Of a stretch of DNA of 64,000 bases, positions 52,917 through 63,145 are shown one piece after another. Every line of letters starts with the position of its first letter. Position 1 is the first letter of the stretch. Below the pieces are notes generated by a model. The model searched no databases, was not told the origin of the DNA, and was given only the letters and a program-made list of their open reading frames with translations. Source of the stretch: Ancylobacter polymorphus (GTDB taxonomy: Bacteria; Pseudomonadota; Alphaproteobacteria; Rhizobiales; Xanthobacteraceae). A program made the position numbers and the translations under genes. Where the stretch lies: assembly GCF_030813495.1 (NCBI RefSeq), contig NZ_JAUSUI010000002.1, positions 1-64,000 of the forward strand. The letters run 5' to 3'.

Positions 52917-53876
52917 ATGGACCTGAAGCTCGACGGGGCGGTGCTGTCGCCTTTCCGTCAATTCAGCCGCGCCGAATGGGCGGCTTTGCGCGCCGACACG
53001 CCCCAACCCTTGAAGCCGGACGAGATCCAGCGGCTGCAGGGTCTCAATGACCGGCTGTCGCTTCCCGAGATCGAGGAAATCTACCTGCCACTGTCGCGCC
53101 TGCTCTCGATCTATGTCGGGGCGACGCAGAAACTGTTCCGGCAGATGCAGAAATTCCTCGGCCCCGAGCAGAACGGCAAGATGCCCTATATCATCGGCGT
53201 CGCCGGCTCGGTGGCGGTCGGCAAGTCCACCACCGCCCGCGTGCTGCAGGCGCTGCTGGCGCGCTGGCCGAACACGCCGAAGGTGGCGCTGGTGACCACG
53301 GACGGCTTCCTGCTGCCCAATGCCATTCTGGAACAGGAAGGGCTGATGGGGCGCAAGGGCTTCCCGGAAAGCTACGACCTGCCGGCGCTGCTGCACTTCC
53401 TCACCGACATCAAGGCCGGCCGCCGGCCGGTGCGGGCGCCGCTCTACAGCCATTTCGACTATGACGTGACGCCCAATGCGGCGATCGAGGTCGATCAGCC
53501 CGATATTCTCATCGTCGAGGGGCTGAATGTGCTGCAGACCAGCCGCCCGCCCAAGGATGGCAAGGGCATTCCCTTCGTCTCCGACTTCTTCGACTTCAAG
53601 GTCTATATCGACGCCGACGAGACCATTCTGGAGCGCTGGTATGTCGAGCGCTTCATGCGGCTGCGCGAAACCGCCTTCCGCGATCCCAAAGCCTATTTCC
53701 ACCGCTATTCCAGCCTCACAGGCGCGGAGGCGGACGCCACCGCCCGCGCCATCTGGCGCTCGATCAACCTCGTGAACCTGCGCGAGAACATCCTGCCCAC
53801 CCGCCAGCGCGCCGACCTCATCCTGCGCAAGGGCGGCGACCACGAGGTCGAGGCGGTGGCGCTGAGGAAGCTCTGA
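52917..53876 (+). CDS. coaA: Type I pantothenate kinase
   Basis: 319 residues. P-loop [20 protein letters not shown] at about 97; [36 protein letters not shown] and HFDYDVTP are family motifs. Commits pantothenate to CoA synthesis. Follows hisE by 129 bases, the conserved hisE-coaA order. Only one base separates it from alkB. Confidence 0.96.
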   Translation: MDLKLDGAVLSPFRQFSRAEWAALRADTPQPLKPDEIQRLQGLNDRLSLPEIEEIYLPLSRLLSIYVGATQKLFRQMQKFLGPEQNGKMPYIIGVAGSVAVGKSTTARVLQALLARWPNTPKVALVTTDGFLLPNAILEQEGLMGRKGFPESYDLPALLHFLTDIKAGRRPVRAPLYSHFDYDVTPNAAIEVDQPDILIVEGLNVLQTSRPPKDGKGIPFVSDFFDFKVYIDADETILERWYVERFMRLRETAFRDPKAYFHRYSSLTGAEADATARAIWRSINLVNLRENILPTRQRADLILRKGGDHEVEAVALRKL

Positions 53877-53877
53877 C

Positions 53878-54519
53878 GTGACGGCGGCGGTCGACATCGT
53901 GCCCGGCTGCCGCTACTGGCCGGGCTGGCTCGACCGGCAGGGGCAGGAAGCGCTGGCGGAGGAGCTGCGCGCCGTCCTCGCTGCGGCGCCGCTGTTCACC
54001 CCGCTCATGCCGCGCACGGGCAAGGCTTTCTCCGTCCGCATGTCCAATTGCGGGCCGCTCGGCTGGGTGTCGGACGTGTCGGGCTATCGCTACCAGCCGA
54101 CCCATCCCGAGACCGGCCAGCCCTGGCCGCCCTTCCCGCCTGTGCTGATCCGCGCCTGGGACGCGCTGGCGGGCGTCGATCTGGCACCCGAGGCCTGCCT
54201 CATCAACTGGTATGGGCCTGAGGCGCGAATGGGGCTGCATCAGGACCGCGACGAGGAGGAGTTTTCCGCTCCGGTTCTCTCGCTGTCGCTCGGCGACACC
54301 GCGCTGTTCCGCATCGGCGGCACGGCGCGCAGCGATGCCACCCGTTCGCTCCGCCTCGCCTCGGGCGACGCGCTGCTGCTGGCAGGGCCGGCGCGGCTGG
54401 CCTTTCACGGCATTGACCGCATCTATCCCGGCACCTCGACGCTTTTGAAGCAGCCGGGGCGCATCAATCTGACGTTACGGCGGGTACACAGGGCGGGCAC
54501 GAGCGAAATTCGGCCTTGA
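53878..54519 (+). CDS. alkB: AlkB-family alpha-ketoglutarate-dependent DNA repair dioxygenase
   Basis: 213 residues from GTG 53878. Fe(II) ligands in LHQDRDE (about 121-125) and FHGIDRI (distal His); 2-oxoglutarate Arg in GRINLTLRRV. NWYGPEARMGLHQD is characteristic of AlkB. It removes methyl groups from alkylated bases. No ada or alkA gene is nearby. Confidence 0.9.
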   Translation: MTAAVDIVPGCRYWPGWLDRQGQEALAEELRAVLAAAPLFTPLMPRTGKAFSVRMSNCGPLGWVSDVSGYRYQPTHPETGQPWPPFPPVLIRAWDALAGVDLAPEACLINWYGPEARMGLHQDRDEEEFSAPVLSLSLGDTALFRIGGTARSDATRSLRLASGDALLLAGPARLAFHGIDRIYPGTSTLLKQPGRINLTLRRVHRAGTSEIRP

Positions 54520-54573
54520 TGAATGCGCAGAAAGGGCGAAGTTACAGCCGCCTTGAGTTTTGAAGGATTGCGA

Positions 54574-55527
54574 ATGCGCCGTGTTGCCCGCCTTGCCGCC
54601 GCTGCCTTTGTGCTGGCGGCGCTCGCCCTTCCCGCTGCCGCCCAGACGGTGTTCGTCAATGAGGGCACGATCGGCCTGGTGCCGCCGGAGGGCATGATCC
54701 CCGTGCCCGGCGTGCCCGGCTTCCAGGACCGTGCCGCCAGCGCCTCGCTGCTCGTGCTTGAAATGCCCAAGCCCGCTTATGAGGAGATCACCAAGAGCTT
54801 CGCCGCCAAGGAGCTGGAGAAGCAGGGCGTGACGGTGGAGGAGCGCCGCGACGTGACGCTCGCCGATGGCGTGCCGGCGGTGCTGCTCAAGGGCTTTCAG
54901 ACCGTGGGTGCCGGGGCGCTGAAGAAATGGATCCTCATCGCCGGCGGCAAGGACCAGACCGGCATGGTGACGGTGCAGTTCCCCGAGGCTTCCAGCAGCC
55001 GCTATCCCGACGCCAAGGTCGAGGAGGCGCTGAAGACCGTGGTGTTCCGCGCGCCCCCCAGCACCGAGGAAATGCTCGCCAAGCTGCCCTTCACGCTGGA
55101 CCAGCTGAGCGGCTACAAGGTGATGAAGGTGATCGGCAATAATGCGGTGCTGCTCACCAAGGCCGATGCCGCCCCGGCGGACAAGGGCGAGATGCAGTCC
55201 CAGTCCTTTTTCATCGTCGCCGTCGGGCCCGGTGAAATTCGCGAGGATGAGCGGGAGGCGGTGGCCAAGCGGGCGATCGCCAGCGTGCCGGGCATCAAGG
55301 AACTGCGCGTCGAGCGCGGCGGCCCGCTGCGCGTCGGCGGCCAGCCCGGCTATGAGCTGATCGCCAATGCGGTGGACCAGCAGAGCGGTACGCCGGTGAA
55401 GGTGGCGCAGTGGCTCAGCTTCGGCCGCAACGGCTATCTGCGCATGGTCGGCGTGGCGGCGACGGAGAATTTCGACACCGACTACACCGCCATGCGGGCC
55501 GTGCGCGACGGCGTGACCCTGCGCTGA
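54574..55527 (+). CDS. Exported protein of unknown function
   Basis: 317 residues. Signal peptide MRRVARLAAAAFVLAALALP-AAA before QTVFVNEGTIGLVPPEGMIP. The ATG at 54574 has AAGGA seven bases ahead and gives a proper signal peptide; 54523 is too long. Two related halves may exist (LVLEMPKPAYEEITKSF and ...SFFIVAVGPGEI). Periplasmic; no named family recognised. It is followed by a strong terminator. Confidence 0.75.
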   Translation: MRRVARLAAAAFVLAALALPAAAQTVFVNEGTIGLVPPEGMIPVPGVPGFQDRAASASLLVLEMPKPAYEEITKSFAAKELEKQGVTVEERRDVTLADGVPAVLLKGFQTVGAGALKKWILIAGGKDQTGMVTVQFPEASSSRYPDAKVEEALKTVVFRAPPSTEEMLAKLPFTLDQLSGYKVMKVIGNNAVLLTKADAAPADKGEMQSQSFFIVAVGPGEIREDEREAVAKRAIASVPGIKELRVERGGPLRVGGQPGYELIANAVDQQSGTPVKVAQWLSFGRNGYLRMVGVAATENFDTDYTAMRAVRDGVTLR

Positions 55528-55544
55528 TCTTCTGAACCACCCGC

Positions 55545-55571
55545 AAAAAAGGGCCCCGCGGGGCCCTTTTT
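55545..55571. terminator. Strong bidirectional intrinsic terminator
   Basis: A run of A, GGGCCCC-GC-GGGGCCC and a run of T give a GC-rich stem with U-tracts on both strands. It sits between the exported-protein gene and the convergent grpE. Confidence 0.92.
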
Positions 55572-55605
55572 CAGGTCGGATGTGCCGGCGCGCGCGGAGC
55601 GCGGC

Positions 55606-56226
55606 TCAGTTTCCGGCCGGCGGGGCGTCCGTGGGGGCCGCCTTCGGCCCGCCCTTGGAGACACCGACCAGCGCCGGGCGCAGCACGCGCTCGCCGAGCT
55701 TGTAGCCGGGCTGGATGACCTGAACCACGGTGCCGGTGGGCACCTCGGTGTTGGGCACCTCGAACATCGCCTGATGCATGTTCGGATCGAACTTCGCCCC
55801 TTCCGCCTCGATGCGCGCCACGCCGTGCTTGGACAGCGCGTGCAGCAAAGCGCGGCCGGTGAGGTCGATGCCTTCCAGCAGCGTCTTCAGCGTACCGTCG
55901 GCCTTGGCGCGGGCCTCGGCGTCGATGGCGCCGAGCGCGCGCTCGAAATCGTCGGCCACGGTGAGGATGTCGCGGGCAAAGCCGGTGATGCCGTAGATCT
56001 TGGCGTCCGCCACCTCGCGCTCGGCGCGGCGGCGCACATTGTCGGCCTCGGCGAAGGCGCGCAGGAACTTGTCCTTCAGCGCGGCGATCTCGGCCTCGAG
56101 CTGTTCCTTCTCGGCGGCGAAGGCGGCAGCGAGGTCGTCCGGCGCGCCCGCAGCGCCGTGGCCGGCGTCGACAGTCTGATCACCCGTTTCGGGCTGGTCA
56201 GCCGGAGTGCGGTTTTCGTCGCTCAT
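55606..56226 (-). CDS. grpE: Nucleotide exchange factor GrpE
   Basis: 206 residues. The coiled coil ([30 protein letters not shown]) leads to the GrpE beta-head motif [20 protein letters not shown] and [20 protein letters not shown]. GrpE releases ADP from DnaK. Start 56226 follows GAGG; 81 bases downstream of hrcA. No CIRCE element is seen. Confidence 0.95.
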   Translation of the reverse strand: MSDENRTPADQPETGDQTVDAGHGAAGAPDDLAAAFAAEKEQLEAEIAALKDKFLRAFAEADNVRRRAEREVADAKIYGITGFARDILTVADDFERALGAIDAEARAKADGTLKTLLEGIDLTGRALLHALSKHGVARIEAEGAKFDPNMHQAMFEVPNTEVPTGTVVQVIQPGYKLGERVLRPALVGVSKGGPKAAPTDAPPAGN

Positions 56227-56307
56227 GAATACCTCGTCGAACAATGAATCCGTCCCGGCGGCAGGGCCGCACGGACGCCCGCCATATCGGGGCGGAAGCC
56301 GCAAAAA

Positions 56308-57408
56308 TCAAGCCGCGTCAATCCCCGGACCGGCGAGGACGCGGCTGACGACGCGGGCGGTGAAGTCGACCATCGGCACGATGCGGGCATAGTTGAGCCG
56401 CGTCGGCCCGATGACGCCGAGCACGCCGACCACCCTGCCCTGCCCGTCGCGATAGGGCGCGACGATGGTGGAGGAGCCCGACAGCGAGAACAGCTTGTTC
56501 TCCGAGCCGATGAAAATGCGCAGGCCCTGCGCGTCCTCGGCCCGCCCGAGCAGGTCCACAACCTCCTGCTTGGCTTCGAGATCGTCGAACAGCAGACGCA
56601 CCCGCTCCAGATCCTCGATGGCGCGCAGATCGTGCAGCAGCCGCGTCTGGCCGCGCACGATGAGCCGCCGCTCCGCCTTGTCGCCGCCCGACCAGCTGGC
56701 CATGCCGCTTTCCACCACCCGCGCCGTCACCTCGTCGAGTTCGGCGCGGCGGGCGGCGAGGGTGCGCTCCACCTCGGTGCGCAGTTCCACCAGCGTGCGC
56801 CCGCGCGTCAGCGCGCTGAGGAAGTTGGTCGCTTCCACCAGCGCGGAGGAGGGCAGGCCCTTGGGCAGCGGCACGAGGCGGTTTTCCACCTCGCCATCCT
56901 CGGAGACGAGGATCAGCAACGCCCGGCTGGGGTCGAGCGGCACGAATTCGATATGTTTGAGCCGCACATCGGTCTTGCCTGTCGTGACGACGCCAGCGCC
57001 GCGCGAGAGGCCGGAGAGCAGGTTGGAGGCTTCCGCCAGCACCCCGTCCACCGTCTGGGCGCGGGCGGCGGCGCGCACCTGGGTCTCGATCGAGTTGCGC
57101 TCGTCTTCCGAAACGTCGCCGATCTCCAGCAGCGCATCGACGAAGAAGCGCAGCCCCAGCTCGGTCGGCAGACGGCCGGCGCTGGTGTGGGGAGCGAAGA
57201 TCAGCCCCGCCGCTTCGAGGTCCGCCATCACATTGCGCACCGAGGCGGGCGACAGGGTCATGGGGATGAGCCGGGAGATGTTGCGCGAGCCGGCCGGCTC
57301 GCCGGTGGCGAGATAGGTCTCGACAATCTGCCGGAAAATCTCGCGCGAGCGCTCGTCGAGCCGCGCCAGCGACGGCGCGGTGGCGGAGAGAAATGGGTCG
57401 AGGGGCAT
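56308..57408 (-). CDS. hrcA: Heat-inducible transcription repressor HrcA
   Basis: 366 residues. The winged HTH near residues 15-85 contains [23 protein letters not shown] and [19 protein letters not shown]. The C-terminal part [33 protein letters not shown] is typical. HrcA binds CIRCE elements upstream of groESL and similar operons. None is visible in this window. Confidence 0.95.
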   Translation of the reverse strand: MPLDPFLSATAPSLARLDERSREIFRQIVETYLATGEPAGSRNISRLIPMTLSPASVRNVMADLEAAGLIFAPHTSAGRLPTELGLRFFVDALLEIGDVSEDERNSIETQVRAAARAQTVDGVLAEASNLLSGLSRGAGVVTTGKTDVRLKHIEFVPLDPSRALLILVSEDGEVENRLVPLPKGLPSSALVEATNFLSALTRGRTLVELRTEVERTLAARRAELDEVTARVVESGMASWSGGDKAERRLIVRGQTRLLHDLRAIEDLERVRLLFDDLEAKQEVVDLLGRAEDAQGLRIFIGSENKLFSLSGSSTIVAPYRDGQGRVVGVLGVIGPTRLNYARIVPMVDFTARVVSRVLAGPGIDAA

Positions 57409-57619
57409 CGCGGGGCCTGTCCCTTGTCTCGTCTACCCGGTCATGGGTGTCTATTATCTCGGTAATCGCCGCCCATGTACAAGGCGGCGCGTGCCGAGGC
57501 CCCGTCATTGGGCCGTGAGGGACGGCTGGCGATTGCACCGGGCCCGCGCCGCCCTTACAAGGTCCGCCCACAGGGCCTGTCGCGACGGGCCCGCCGCCGC
57601 CGTTCAGGAGATCGTCCGC

Positions 57620-58333
57620 ATGCGCCCTTCCCGCCGCCTTCCCGACGAGATGCGGGCCGTAAGCTTCGAGCGCGGCGTGCTGCGCCATGCCGAGGGTTCC
57701 TGCCTCGTCAAGTTCGGCGAGACCCATGTGCTCGTCGCCGCCACGCTGGAAGAGCGGCTGCCGCCCTGGCTGAAGGGGCAGGGGCGCGGCTGGGTGACGG
57801 CGGAATATGGCATGCTGCCGCGCGCCACCCATGACCGCACGCGCCGTGAGGCTTCTGCCGGTAAGCAGTCCGGCCGCACCCAGGAAATCCAGCGCCTCAT
57901 CGGCCGGTCGCTGCGCGCGGTGATGGATCTGGAAAAGCTCGGCGAGCGGCAGATCACCATTGATTGCGACGTGATCCAGGCCGATGGCGGCACCCGCACC
58001 GCTTCCGTCACCGGGGCGTGGATCGCGCTGCATGACTGCCTGAGCTGGATGAAGGCGCGCGGCATGCTCTCCACCCTGCCGCTGCGCGACCATCTCGCCG
58101 CCGTTTCCTGCGGCATCATCGACGGCGAGCCGCGGCTCGATCTCGACTATGCCGAGGATTCCGAGGCGCATACCGACGTCAACTTCGTCATGACCGGCTC
58201 CGGCGGCTTCGTCGAGGTGCAGGGCACGGCGGAGAAGACGCCGTTCACCGAGGACGAGTTCAACGCCATGCTCGGCCTCGCCCGCAAGGGCGTCGCCAAG
58301 CTGGTCGATCTGCAGAAGCTGGCCGTCGCATGA
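57620..58333 (+). CDS. rph: Ribonuclease PH
   Basis: 237 residues. [40 protein letters not shown] and [20 protein letters not shown] are RNase PH signatures. It phosphorolytically trims tRNA 3' ends. The ATG at 57620 follows CAGGAG. Divergent from hrcA; overlaps rdgB by ATGA. Confidence 0.96.
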   Translation: MRPSRRLPDEMRAVSFERGVLRHAEGSCLVKFGETHVLVAATLEERLPPWLKGQGRGWVTAEYGMLPRATHDRTRREASAGKQSGRTQEIQRLIGRSLRAVMDLEKLGERQITIDCDVIQADGGTRTASVTGAWIALHDCLSWMKARGMLSTLPLRDHLAAVSCGIIDGEPRLDLDYAEDSEAHTDVNFVMTGSGGFVEVQGTAEKTPFTEDEFNAMLGLARKGVAKLVDLQKLAVA

Positions 58334-58983
58334 GCCCCGCCGCGCACCGCCGGCTCGAAGGCCGGGTCGTCATCGCCACCCATAATCCCGGCAAGCTGGA
58401 AGAGATGCGGGGCCTGCTGGCGCCCTATGGCATCGACGCCGTGTCCGCCGGCGAGCTCGGCCTGCCCGAGCCGGAGGAAACCGGCCTCACCTTCGGCGAG
58501 AATGCCCGCATCAAGGCCATCGCCGCCGCCAATGCGTCGGGCCTGCCGGCCTTCGCCGACGATTCCGGCCTGTGCGTCGATGCGCTGGGCGGCGCGCCGG
58601 GGCTCTACACCGCCCGCTGGGCGGGGCCGGAAAAGGACTTCATGGCCGCGATGACGCGGGTGGAGGAGGAACTGCGCGATGCCGGGGCCGAACTCCCCGA
58701 CCTGCGCAAGGCGCATTTCATCTCCGCCTTGTGCCTCGCCTGGCCCGACGGGCATGTCGAGGATTTCGAGGGCGTGGTGAACGGCACGCTGGTCTGGCCG
58801 CCGCGCGGGCCGGCCGGCTTTGGCTATGATCCGATGTTCCAGCCCGATGGCCATGAGCGCACTTTCGGCGAGATGAGCGGCGCCGAGAAGCACGGCCTGC
58901 CGCCGCATGGGCGCGGCCTCTCCCACCGCGCGCGGGCCTTCATGACGCTGGCGCAGGCCTGCCTCGGGGCGACGTTTGACTGA
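58330..58983 (+). CDS. rdgB: dITP/XTP pyrophosphatase RdgB
   Basis: 217 residues. [54 protein letters not shown] and [11 protein letters not shown] define the HAM1 family, which removes dITP, XTP and dUTP-like bases. Starts in ATGA overlap with rph and ends inside hemW's start by 8 bases. Confidence 0.95.
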   Translation: MSPAAHRRLEGRVVIATHNPGKLEEMRGLLAPYGIDAVSAGELGLPEPEETGLTFGENARIKAIAAANASGLPAFADDSGLCVDALGGAPGLYTARWAGPEKDFMAAMTRVEEELRDAGAELPDLRKAHFISALCLAWPDGHVEDFEGVVNGTLVWPPRGPAGFGYDPMFQPDGHERTFGEMSGAEKHGLPPHGRGLSHRARAFMTLAQACLGATFD

Positions 58984-60151
58984 GCGCGCCCCCGCGCCGC
59001 CGCCGGCGGACCCCGGCTTCGGCGTCTATGTGCATTGGCCGTTCTGCAAGGCGAAATGCCCCTATTGCGACTTCAACTCGCATGTCCGCCATGCGCCGCC
59101 GGACCAGGCGCGCTTCGTGGCGGCGTTCCGGGCCGAGATCGCGCATACGCGCGAACGCATCGGCCAGCGGCGGACCCACAGCGTGTTCTTCGGCGGCGGC
59201 ACACCGTCGCTGATGGAGCCGGCGACGGTCGGCGCCATTCTCGACGCCATTAACGAGGCCTGGCCGCTCGACGCGCGCGCCGAGGTGACGCTGGAGGCCA
59301 ACCCCACCAGCGTCGAGGCCGGCCGTTTTCGCGGCTATCGCGCCGCGGGCGTCAACCGCGTCTCGCTCGGCGTGCAGGCCTTGGACGACGCCGCGCTGAA
59401 GGCGCTGGGGCGCATGCACAGCGCGGAGGAGGCGCTCGGCGCGGTGGCGGTGGCGCGCGCCGCCTTCGAGCGCGTCTCCTTCGATCTCATCTATGCCCGG
59501 CCGGACCAGCGGCCGGCGGACTGGGCGGCGGAGCTGCGCCGCGCCATCGACGAGGGCTGCGAGCATCTCTCGCTCTACCAGCTGACCATTGAGGAGGGCA
59601 CGCCCTTCGCCGCCCTCCACCGCGCCGGCCGGCTGATCGTGCCCGAGGACGAGGTCGCGCGCGCCCTGTGGGACGTGACGCAGGAGACGACGCGCGCCGC
59701 CGGCCTGCCGGCCTATGAGATTTCCAACCATGCCCGCCCGGGCGCGGAGAGCCAGCACAATCTGCTGTACTGGCGCTATGGCGAATATGCCGGCATCGGG
59801 CCCGGCGCGCATGGACGGCTCGACACGCCGGAGGGGCGGGTCGCCACCTCCACCGAGCGCGGCCCGGAGGAATGGGTGGCGAAGGTGGAGGCGCAGGGCC
59901 ATGGTGTCATCGCCGACGAGACGCTGACCCGCGCCGAGCAGGCCGACGAATATCTGCTGATGGGGTTGCGGCTCATGGAGGGCATCGACCGCGCCCGCTT
60001 CGCCCGGCTGGCGGGGCGCGGCTTCGACCCCGCGCGCGTGGCGGCGCTGCTGGAAGACGGCATGATCGAGGAACTGCCGGGGAACCGCCTGCGCGCCACC
60101 GCGCTCGGCCTGCCGGTGCTCGATGCGCTTGTCGCCGATCTGGCGGCGTAG
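58976..60151 (+). CDS. hemW: HemW heme chaperone (radical-SAM, CPO-like)
   Basis: 391 residues from TTG 58976. The [4Fe-4S] motif is [10 protein letters not shown] (Cys24, 28, 31), with [11 protein letters not shown] and SLGVQALDD. It lacks the fourth-cysteine pattern of true coproporphyrinogen dehydrogenase HemN, so it is more likely the heme-insertion chaperone HemW. Ends 26 bases before a dispersed palindrome. Confidence 0.92.
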   Translation: MTERAPAPPPADPGFGVYVHWPFCKAKCPYCDFNSHVRHAPPDQARFVAAFRAEIAHTRERIGQRRTHSVFFGGGTPSLMEPATVGAILDAINEAWPLDARAEVTLEANPTSVEAGRFRGYRAAGVNRVSLGVQALDDAALKALGRMHSAEEALGAVAVARAAFERVSFDLIYARPDQRPADWAAELRRAIDEGCEHLSLYQLTIEEGTPFAALHRAGRLIVPEDEVARALWDVTQETTRAAGLPAYEISNHARPGAESQHNLLYWRYGEYAGIGPGAHGRLDTPEGRVATSTERGPEEWVAKVEAQGHGVIADETLTRAEQADEYLLMGLRLMEGIDRARFARLAGRGFDPARVAALLEDGMIEELPGNRLRATALGLPVLDALVADLAA

Positions 60152-60177
60152 GGGGACGCGGCGGCTCCCTTTCGGCC

Positions 60178-60275
60178 GTCATCCCGGCCGAGCGCAGCGG
60201 GAGCCGGGATCGTCTGCCGCCTGTTTCCTACGAGATAGCGATCCCGGATCGGTCCTGCGGACCGTCCGGGATGAC
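60178..60275. repeat. Dispersed palindromic repeat, copy 2
   Basis: 98 bases starting GTCATCCCGGCCGAGCGC and ending CCGTCCGGGATGAC, sharing GTCATCCCGGCCG, GAGCCGGGATCGTCTGC, GATCCCGGATCGG and the CCGTCCGGGATGAC end with the copy at 45894. It fills the gap between hemW and the convergent lipoprotein gene. Confidence 0.88.
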
Positions 60276-60291
60276 GGCGAATGAAAGCCCC

Positions 60292-61494
60292 TCACCCCTG
60301 CGCGAAGCTGCGCGGGGCCGGGCTGACGATGTGGCTGGTGCCGCCGGAAATCTGCATCACCGCCAGCCCGCGCTGATTGGTGCCATCGGCGCGGAAGCGG
60401 AAAATGCCGTCGACGCCGGAAAAGCCCGACGGGTTCTGGATCGCCGCATCGGTGATGCCGTTCTCGCCATAGGAGTTCACCAGCGCCGCCATCAGCGACA
60501 CCGCGTCATGCGAGAGCGTGGTGGTGCGCACCGGCTCGCTGCCGAAGCGGGCGCGGTAGCGGGCGGCGAAGGCGCGGAAGCCGGCTGTGTCCGGCGCGGC
60601 GAAGAGGCCGCCATTCATCGCGGGATTGGCGAACAGCTTGGCATCGTCCCACAGGCCGGTGCCGATCAGCTGCTTGCCGGCGAGGCTGGCGCCGGAGCCC
60701 GACAGCGCCTGCACGATCTGCGGCACGGTGCCGGCGGCATCCGGGAGGAACACGGCATCCGCCTGCGCCATCGAGCCGGCAAGGCGGCGCGCGGCCTCGG
60801 CCGCCCGGCCCGAGGCGTAGCGCTCCAGCCCGACCACGCGCCCGCCGACCACAGGCACGGTCTCGCGGAAGGCGGCCTCGACCACCGAGCCATAGGCATT
60901 GTCCGGCACCAGCCCGACATAGGAGCGCCGGCCCTGGGAGGCGGTGTAGCGGATGACGCGCTCGACATCGGTCTGCGGCAGGAAGCTGAGGAGATAGACC
61001 CCCTGCGTCGCCACATTGGTATCGGTGGAAAAGCCGACCAGCGGCACGCCGCGCTGGCGTGCCACCTGTCCGGCGGCGGCGACGGAATGGGCGAAGAGCG
61101 GACCGATGAGCGCGCGGGCGCCCTCGTCCAGGGCCTGGCTGGCAGCGGCCTGCGCCCCCGGCCCGGTGCCGCCATCATCCTTGACGATCAGCCTTATCCG
61201 CGCGCCGGAAAATTCCGACAGCGCCATTTCGGCGGCATTGCGCAGCGAGAGCGCCACCGCCCCGGCATTTCCGCTGGCGCCGAGCGGCAGGATGAGGCCG
61301 ATGGGGGTGCCGGTGCCGAGGGCGGGAGTGGCGGTCGGCGGAGCCTCCGGCAGCGGCAGCGCCGCCTGCGGCGCCCCCATATCCGGCCCGGAGGAGCAAG
61401 CGGCCAGCCCCGCCGCGCCCGCCATGAGGAGAAAACCGCGCCGGCTCGTCCGGGCGAGGCCTGTGCGGATCGCGGCCGTATCCCTAGCGTTCAT
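60292..61494 (-). CDS. LppC-like penicillin-binding-protein activator / ABC substrate-binding-type lipoprotein
   Basis: 400 residues from ATG 61494. A twin-Arg/lipobox N-terminus (SRRGFLLMAGAAGLAAC) is followed by a periplasmic binding-protein type 1 fold: IGLILPLGASGNAGAVALSL, NAAEMALSEF, ALIGPLFAHSVAAAGQVARQ and FSTDTNVATQGVYLLSFLPQ. It is related to LpoA/LppC. Start at 61527 is possible. The gene is divergent from rsmI, the conserved lppC-rsmI-yraN-gshB context. Confidence 0.85.
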   Translation of the reverse strand: MNARDTAAIRTGLARTSRRGFLLMAGAAGLAACSSGPDMGAPQAALPLPEAPPTATPALGTGTPIGLILPLGASGNAGAVALSLRNAAEMALSEFSGARIRLIVKDDGGTGPGAQAAASQALDEGARALIGPLFAHSVAAAGQVARQRGVPLVGFSTDTNVATQGVYLLSFLPQTDVERVIRYTASQGRRSYVGLVPDNAYGSVVEAAFRETVPVVGGRVVGLERYASGRAAEAARRLAGSMAQADAVFLPDAAGTVPQIVQALSGSGASLAGKQLIGTGLWDDAKLFANPAMNGGLFAAPDTAGFRAFAARYRARFGSEPVRTTTLSHDAVSLMAALVNSYGENGITDAAIQNPSGFSGVDGIFRFRADGTNQRGLAVMQISGGTSHIVSPAPRSFAQG

Positions 61495-61709
61495 GCGGTG
61501 CGTTCGGCTCGGCTGTGCGCCTGCCACCCTGGCCGACGTCGCCTACCTTTTTAGGACGGCGGGACTCGCGCTGTCACCTTCTCCGCGCGGCCGGGGGCGC
61601 GAAAGCGTTAAATATCCACGCGTTCGGCCGTCATTTTCCGCGAGCGCGGGCTCAGCGGGCCCGGCACGCGGCGCATGACGCGGGCCGCGCGGCTCTCTAC
61701 AATGCACGC

Positions 61710-62633
61710 ATGACCCTTTCTCCCGCTACCTCCGCTTCCTCCGAGACCTCCGCGCCGCGCAGCTTCCGTATCGGCGCGCACAGCCTGCCCGCCGCGCGGC
61801 CGCAGCCCGGGCTCTACATCGTCGCCACGCCGATCGGCAATCTCGGCGACGTGACCCTGCGCGCGCTGGAAACCCTTGCCGGGGCCGATCTCATCGCCTG
61901 CGAGGACACCCGCGTCACCCGCCGGCTGCTGGAGCGTTACGGTATCGAAACGAAGCTGGTGGCCTATCACGACCACAATGCCGAGCAGGCCCGCCCGCGC
62001 CTGCTCGCCCGGCTGGCGGAAGGCGGCGTGGTGGCGCAGGTGTCGGATGCGGGTACGCCGCTGGTTTCCGACCCCGGCTACAAGCTGGTGGCGGCGGCGA
62101 TCGAGGCCGGGCACCGCGTCATTCCGCTGCCGGGCGCGTCGGCGAGCCTTGCCGCGCTGGTGGCCGCCGGCCTGCCGACCGACCGCTTCTTCTTCGAGGG
62201 CTTTTTGCCGCCCAAGAGCGGCGCCCGCCGCACCCGCATCAGCGAATTGAAGACGCTGCCGGCGACGCTGATCCTTTATGAGAGCGGCCCGCGCCTGCCC
62301 GACAGCCTCGCCGACCTCGCCGACGGGCTCGGCCCGCGCCCGGCGGCGGTGTGCCGGGAACTCACCAAGACTTTCGAGGAGGCGCGGCGTGGCACGCTGG
62401 ACGCGCTCGCCGCCCATTATGTCGAGGCCGGCCCGCCCAAGGGCGAGATCGTGCTGGTGATCGGCCCGCCCATGGCGGAGGAATCGAGCGAGGCCGATCT
62501 CGACGCCGCGCTGAAAGCGGCCTTGGCCAGCCTTTCGGTGAAGGATGCCGCGGCGGCGGTGGCGACCGCGACCGGGCTGCCGCGCCGCGCGGTCTATGCC
62601 CGCGCGCTGGCCTTGCAGGGCGGCGATGGCTGA
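61710..62633 (+). CDS. rsmI: 16S rRNA 2'-O-ribose C1402 methyltransferase RsmI
   Basis: 307 residues. LYIVATPIGNLGDVTLRALE, CEDTRVTRRLLERYGI, QVSDAGTPLVSDPGYKLV and LPGASASLAALVAAGLPTDRF are RsmI (tetrapyrrole-methylase-fold) signatures. Start 61710. Overlaps yraN by 8 bases. Confidence 0.95.
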   Translation: MTLSPATSASSETSAPRSFRIGAHSLPAARPQPGLYIVATPIGNLGDVTLRALETLAGADLIACEDTRVTRRLLERYGIETKLVAYHDHNAEQARPRLLARLAEGGVVAQVSDAGTPLVSDPGYKLVAAAIEAGHRVIPLPGASASLAALVAAGLPTDRFFFEGFLPPKSGARRTRISELKTLPATLILYESGPRLPDSLADLADGLGPRPAAVCRELTKTFEEARRGTLDALAAHYVEAGPPKGEIVLVIGPPMAEESSEADLDAALKAALASLSVKDAAAAVATATGLPRRAVYARALALQGGDG

Positions 62634-63030
62634 CGGCGGCGCGCCGGAGGATGCGGGGCGTGCGCGGGCGCTTCAGCGCCGCCAGGCCGCCTTCACCCGG
62701 GGCATGGCGGCGGAAGCCGCCGCCGCCGCCCTGTTCGAGGCCGAAGGCTTCGCCATTCTGGAACGGCGCGTGCGCACCCCGCGCGGCGAGATCGACCTGG
62801 TGGCGCGGCGCGGCGATCTTGTCGTCTTCATCGAGGTGAAGGCCCGCGCCTCGCTGCGTTTCGCGGCCGAATCGATCCTGCCGCGCCAGCGCCGGCGGAT
62901 CGTCGGCGCGGCGGAAATCTACCTCGCGCGCCATCCTGAGCTCGCCACGCTCGACCAGCGGCTCGACGTGGTTCTGGTCGCGCCCGGCGCGCCGCCGCTC
63001 CACCTGCCGGGCGCCTTCGAGGCGGAATGA
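62626..63030 (+). CDS. yraN: UPF0102 (YraN) endonuclease-like protein
   Basis: 134 residues. [20 protein letters not shown] is the PD-(D/E)XK-like core of the UPF0102 family; [20 protein letters not shown] precedes it. Function in DNA processing is suspected but unproven. Overlaps rsmI. Confidence 0.92.
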   Translation: MADGGAPEDAGRARALQRRQAAFTRGMAAEAAAAALFEAEGFAILERRVRTPRGEIDLVARRGDLVVFIEVKARASLRFAAESILPRQRRRIVGAAEIYLARHPELATLDQRLDVVLVAPGAPPLHLPGAFEAE

Positions 63031-63145
63031 GCGCGGGGTACGAGGCCGTGGCGCGGCGACGCGGGAGCGACTAAACAGGGAGATGAAAACGCCGCCGGGC
63101 ACATCTGCCGCCGGCCGGCTCCCTCCTGTCGCAGACGGAACTCCC

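Noticed and set aside
56227-57619. CIRCE element near grpE/hrcA
   Set aside because: No TTAGCACTC-N9-GAGTGCTAA-like sequence was found on either strand around either gene start.
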